Under the pieces are notes generated by a model that was not told the DNA's origin, did not search any database, and saw only the letters and a program-made list of their open reading frames with translations. This document shows, one piece after another, positions 61,837 to 64,000 of a DNA stretch of 64,000 bases. A program made the translations under genes and the position numbers. The first letter of the stretch is position 1. Each line of letters begins with the position of its first letter. The stretch comes from Brachionus manjavacas (Eukaryota; Rotifera; Eurotatoria; Ploima; Brachionidae), in assembly GCA_019054805.1 (NCBI GenBank), contig JAHQIY010000011.1:2981001-3045000 (forward strand), given 5' to 3'.

Positions 61837-63971
61837 TTAATCTAAATCATAATTTTCATACAAAAACATAATTTTTTCAACCTTTTCAGGTGAAATCTTG
61901 TTTCTTCTGTCCCAAATTTGATAGCCAGTCCTTGAAAATATTCTTTCAGAGGGTGTGCTTGTGGCTTGAGCAGTTGCATAACATTTAAAATATTCGAATA
62001 GAATTGGATATTTGCTCTTGTTATTTTTCCAAAATTCTGACAATTTATTTGATTTTGGTTCTAATTTATAATTTGTGATTTCTTTTTTCACTGCTCGCCA
62101 ATTTATCTCAATTTCATTTTCTTCATCCGATGAGTCACTCATTTGAACTCCTTTTCTTTGCTTTGATCTTACATCACATGGTGGATTATTTTTCAATGTA
62201 TTTGTCAAATTAATTACTTCCTTGAAATCTAAAATAGTGTCTCTAATTTGCTTTTCCGCCTTCTCGACAAAGATAATTTTTTGCATTTCCATAGAGCTAG
62301 AAAATTTCTTGTATCTTGGATTTAGAAAAGATGCTAGAATAAGGTGATTGTTTTGAAATATATTATATTTTTCAATATAAAACTCTAAATATAGTTTAAT
62401 CAATTCTTTAAAACCAATTGAAAACGCTTTTTCTTCTAAATTTATCTCACACGCTTTTATTAAAGTTGTAAAAGCAGGAATAATTAAACTTGAGGTTGTT
62501 GAGAATTCAGATGAAATATCTTCAGTTATATTATAAAAAGTTTGTAAAACCAACATTGCTTCTTCAAGAATTTCCACTTCAATTGATTTAAGTTGTAAAT
62601 GTTTATGCTTTTGTTCTTTTGATAAGATTAAATTAAGCGATTCGTGATTTTTGATTATACTCTCAATCATCAAAAATGTACTATTCCATCGTGTTACTAC
62701 CTGTTGGATGATTGAAAGCACTTTTTCACCGTTTTCTCTTTGCTTTTTGATCAATTCTTCTTTCATAGTCGTTGAATGATTATAATATGAAGCGATTGAG
62801 CTACACTTCTCTAATGCTTGTGAAAAAATATTAAATTGGTCATTATGTAAATTTATAAGCAGAATGACGGATTCATCAAGTCTTTGTTTTTCAGATTGTT
62901 CCATATTTTGAGATGTTTTATTCGCACATACAAAGTAACTATTTTCTTCATTTCTGATTAATTTCTGTTTGAAAACTTTCAAAGAGTTTGAAACAATCAA
63001 ATTTAATAAATGGCCTATACACGGTATTCTATCCATGTCAAGATGTTTAGACATTTGAATCATTGAGTTAACATTGTCTGTTGTAATAAATTTAATTTTA
63101 TCTTGAATTGAAAACTCATCAAGTAGGCAAGTTATATTTTCAGCCAGATTCTTAGCTGAATGACCACCTAACATATGCCGAACAGCCAATAACATTGACT
63201 GAAGATTAAGTTTTTCGTCGAGAAAATGAGCGGTTAAGCTAATATAAGAAAAATTTTGCACAGATGTCCAACAATCGGTAGTAAGACTTATATGTTTTAC
63301 ATTGTTAAGTTTTGTAACAGAGAGCTTTTTTGTTTATCGAAATAAAAACTTGATAATTCCGAAAGGTCTTTCCGTGTTGGAAGTTTAAAATTAGGATTTA
63401 AATAATTACAAAATAGCTTGAAGAATTGATTATCAACGCAACGAAAAGGTAGACTTGCAGTGATAATAAACATAAGGAGAAGATAAGATGGATCTTTGTG
63501 CCTTTGATTGTTTTCAATTTTTTGAGATAATTTCATACCATGTTTATTGTCCAAATGACGAATCATTGTACCAGTTGAATTGTCATTATGGGCAAATTTC
63601 AAATTACAAATATCATTTCTTGTTTTAAACATGCATTTGACTATGCGATCGGGCAAAATTTCACCTTTTTCATTTGACTTTCCAATGAAATCTTTTTTAA
63701 GCTTTTTCAATTGAAAATAATCCCAACATTTCGATGTCTTTTTCCTCCGACCAGTCTCGTCATCATCTTCATACTCGGATAAAAGAGGTAAAACTGTCTG
63801 AGAATTATTATCTTCATTAAATGATAGATTATAAACTTGCTCAGTAACTAGATTTTCATTTTCGAAAATATCCAAATGCACACTTGAACATGGTTCTAAA
63901 CTTCGAAGTCGTTTTTCTTGTGAATCATTAACATTAGTAGATTCAGATCTTGTTAATTTTTGAAGTGACAT
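61837..63971 (-). CDS. hAT transposase with BED finger, one frameshift
   Basis: The ATG at 63971 starts an N-terminal frame to 63297. After a one-base shift near 63310-63325 the protein continues from about 63310 to 61837, giving about 700 residues in all. It has a BED-like zinc finger (KCMFKTRNDICNLKF with IRHLDNKH), ISLTTDCWTSVQNFSYISLT with the first catalytic Asp, ITTDNVNSMIQMSKHL with the second Asp, IPCIGHLLNLIV, VVTRWNSTFLMI, and the C-terminal dimerisation block EFWKNNKSKYPILFEYF with TSTPSERIFSRTG. All hAT landmarks are present, so this is a recent, probably once-active autonomous element. The 5' terminus lies beyond the window edge. Confidence 0.88.
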
Positions 63972-64000
63972 TTTCGAGAAAAATTTTGATTGATAAATTA

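Overview
The window is very AT-rich nuclear DNA from an animal. Two conserved animal gene families (a CCDC186 homologue and two NDRG-family paralogues) are split by short GT-AG introns of about 45-55 nt. The rest is mostly retrotransposon and DNA-transposon debris. Small introns, base composition and transposon load suit a small invertebrate, for example a Brachionus-type monogonont rotifer. That species guess is inference and rests on no database search.

Host genes. (1) 9198-10247, minus strand: type II membrane protein with a glycosyltransferase-like DxD motif. (2) 12105-12881, plus: type II membrane protein with a class I methyltransferase-like core. (3) 18039-22454, plus: CCDC186/CCCP-1-like coiled-coil protein in five exons, with an unusually long third intron that hosts a foldback element. 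(4) 25799-27358, plus: intronless BED-finger protein derived from a hAT transposase but lacking catalytic residues, probably domesticated. (5) 44961-46009, plus, and 54880-56035, minus: two convergent NDRG-like genes; the second carries one frameshift in its last exon. (6) 56286-56535, minus: possible 62-residue two-exon gene. The CCDC186, hAT-derived and first NDRG genes have AATAAA signals soon after the stop codon.

Mobile elements. A Jockey-like LINE called 'LINE A' here is the commonest. Its 3' ends share a GAGCTCTAGCTC-type hairpin before an (AAAT)n-like tail. Copies or pieces lie at 1-232, 14505-15530, 23452-24830, 28430-28530, 28814-32012, 35760-38117, 46838-49290, 53345-53420, 54138-54200 and 57716-57780. 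CR1-like LINEs include an almost complete two-ORF copy at 3293-7040 and fragments near 14, 27.6, 42.6, 47.4-48.6, 49.5 and 50.5 kb. DNA transposons include hAT (40.0-41.5 kb, 61.8-64.0 kb), pogo/Tigger (14.5-15.2 kb), MULE pieces (0.24-0.7 kb, 34.9-35.5 kb) and several inverted-repeat elements, some with visible target-site duplications. One Ty3/gypsy gag-protease fragment lies at 38.9-39.8 kb.

The most unusual region is 57.5-61.1 kb. A 101-bp satellite with a dimeric higher-order pattern is followed by an A-rich 90-bp-period array, a roughly 200-bp imperfect palindrome and a T-rich array that mirrors the A-rich one. Together these form a very large potential hairpin. A second recurring theme is short islands built from one locally repeated motif, different at each locus, often next to hAT-like termini or interrupted by LINE A.
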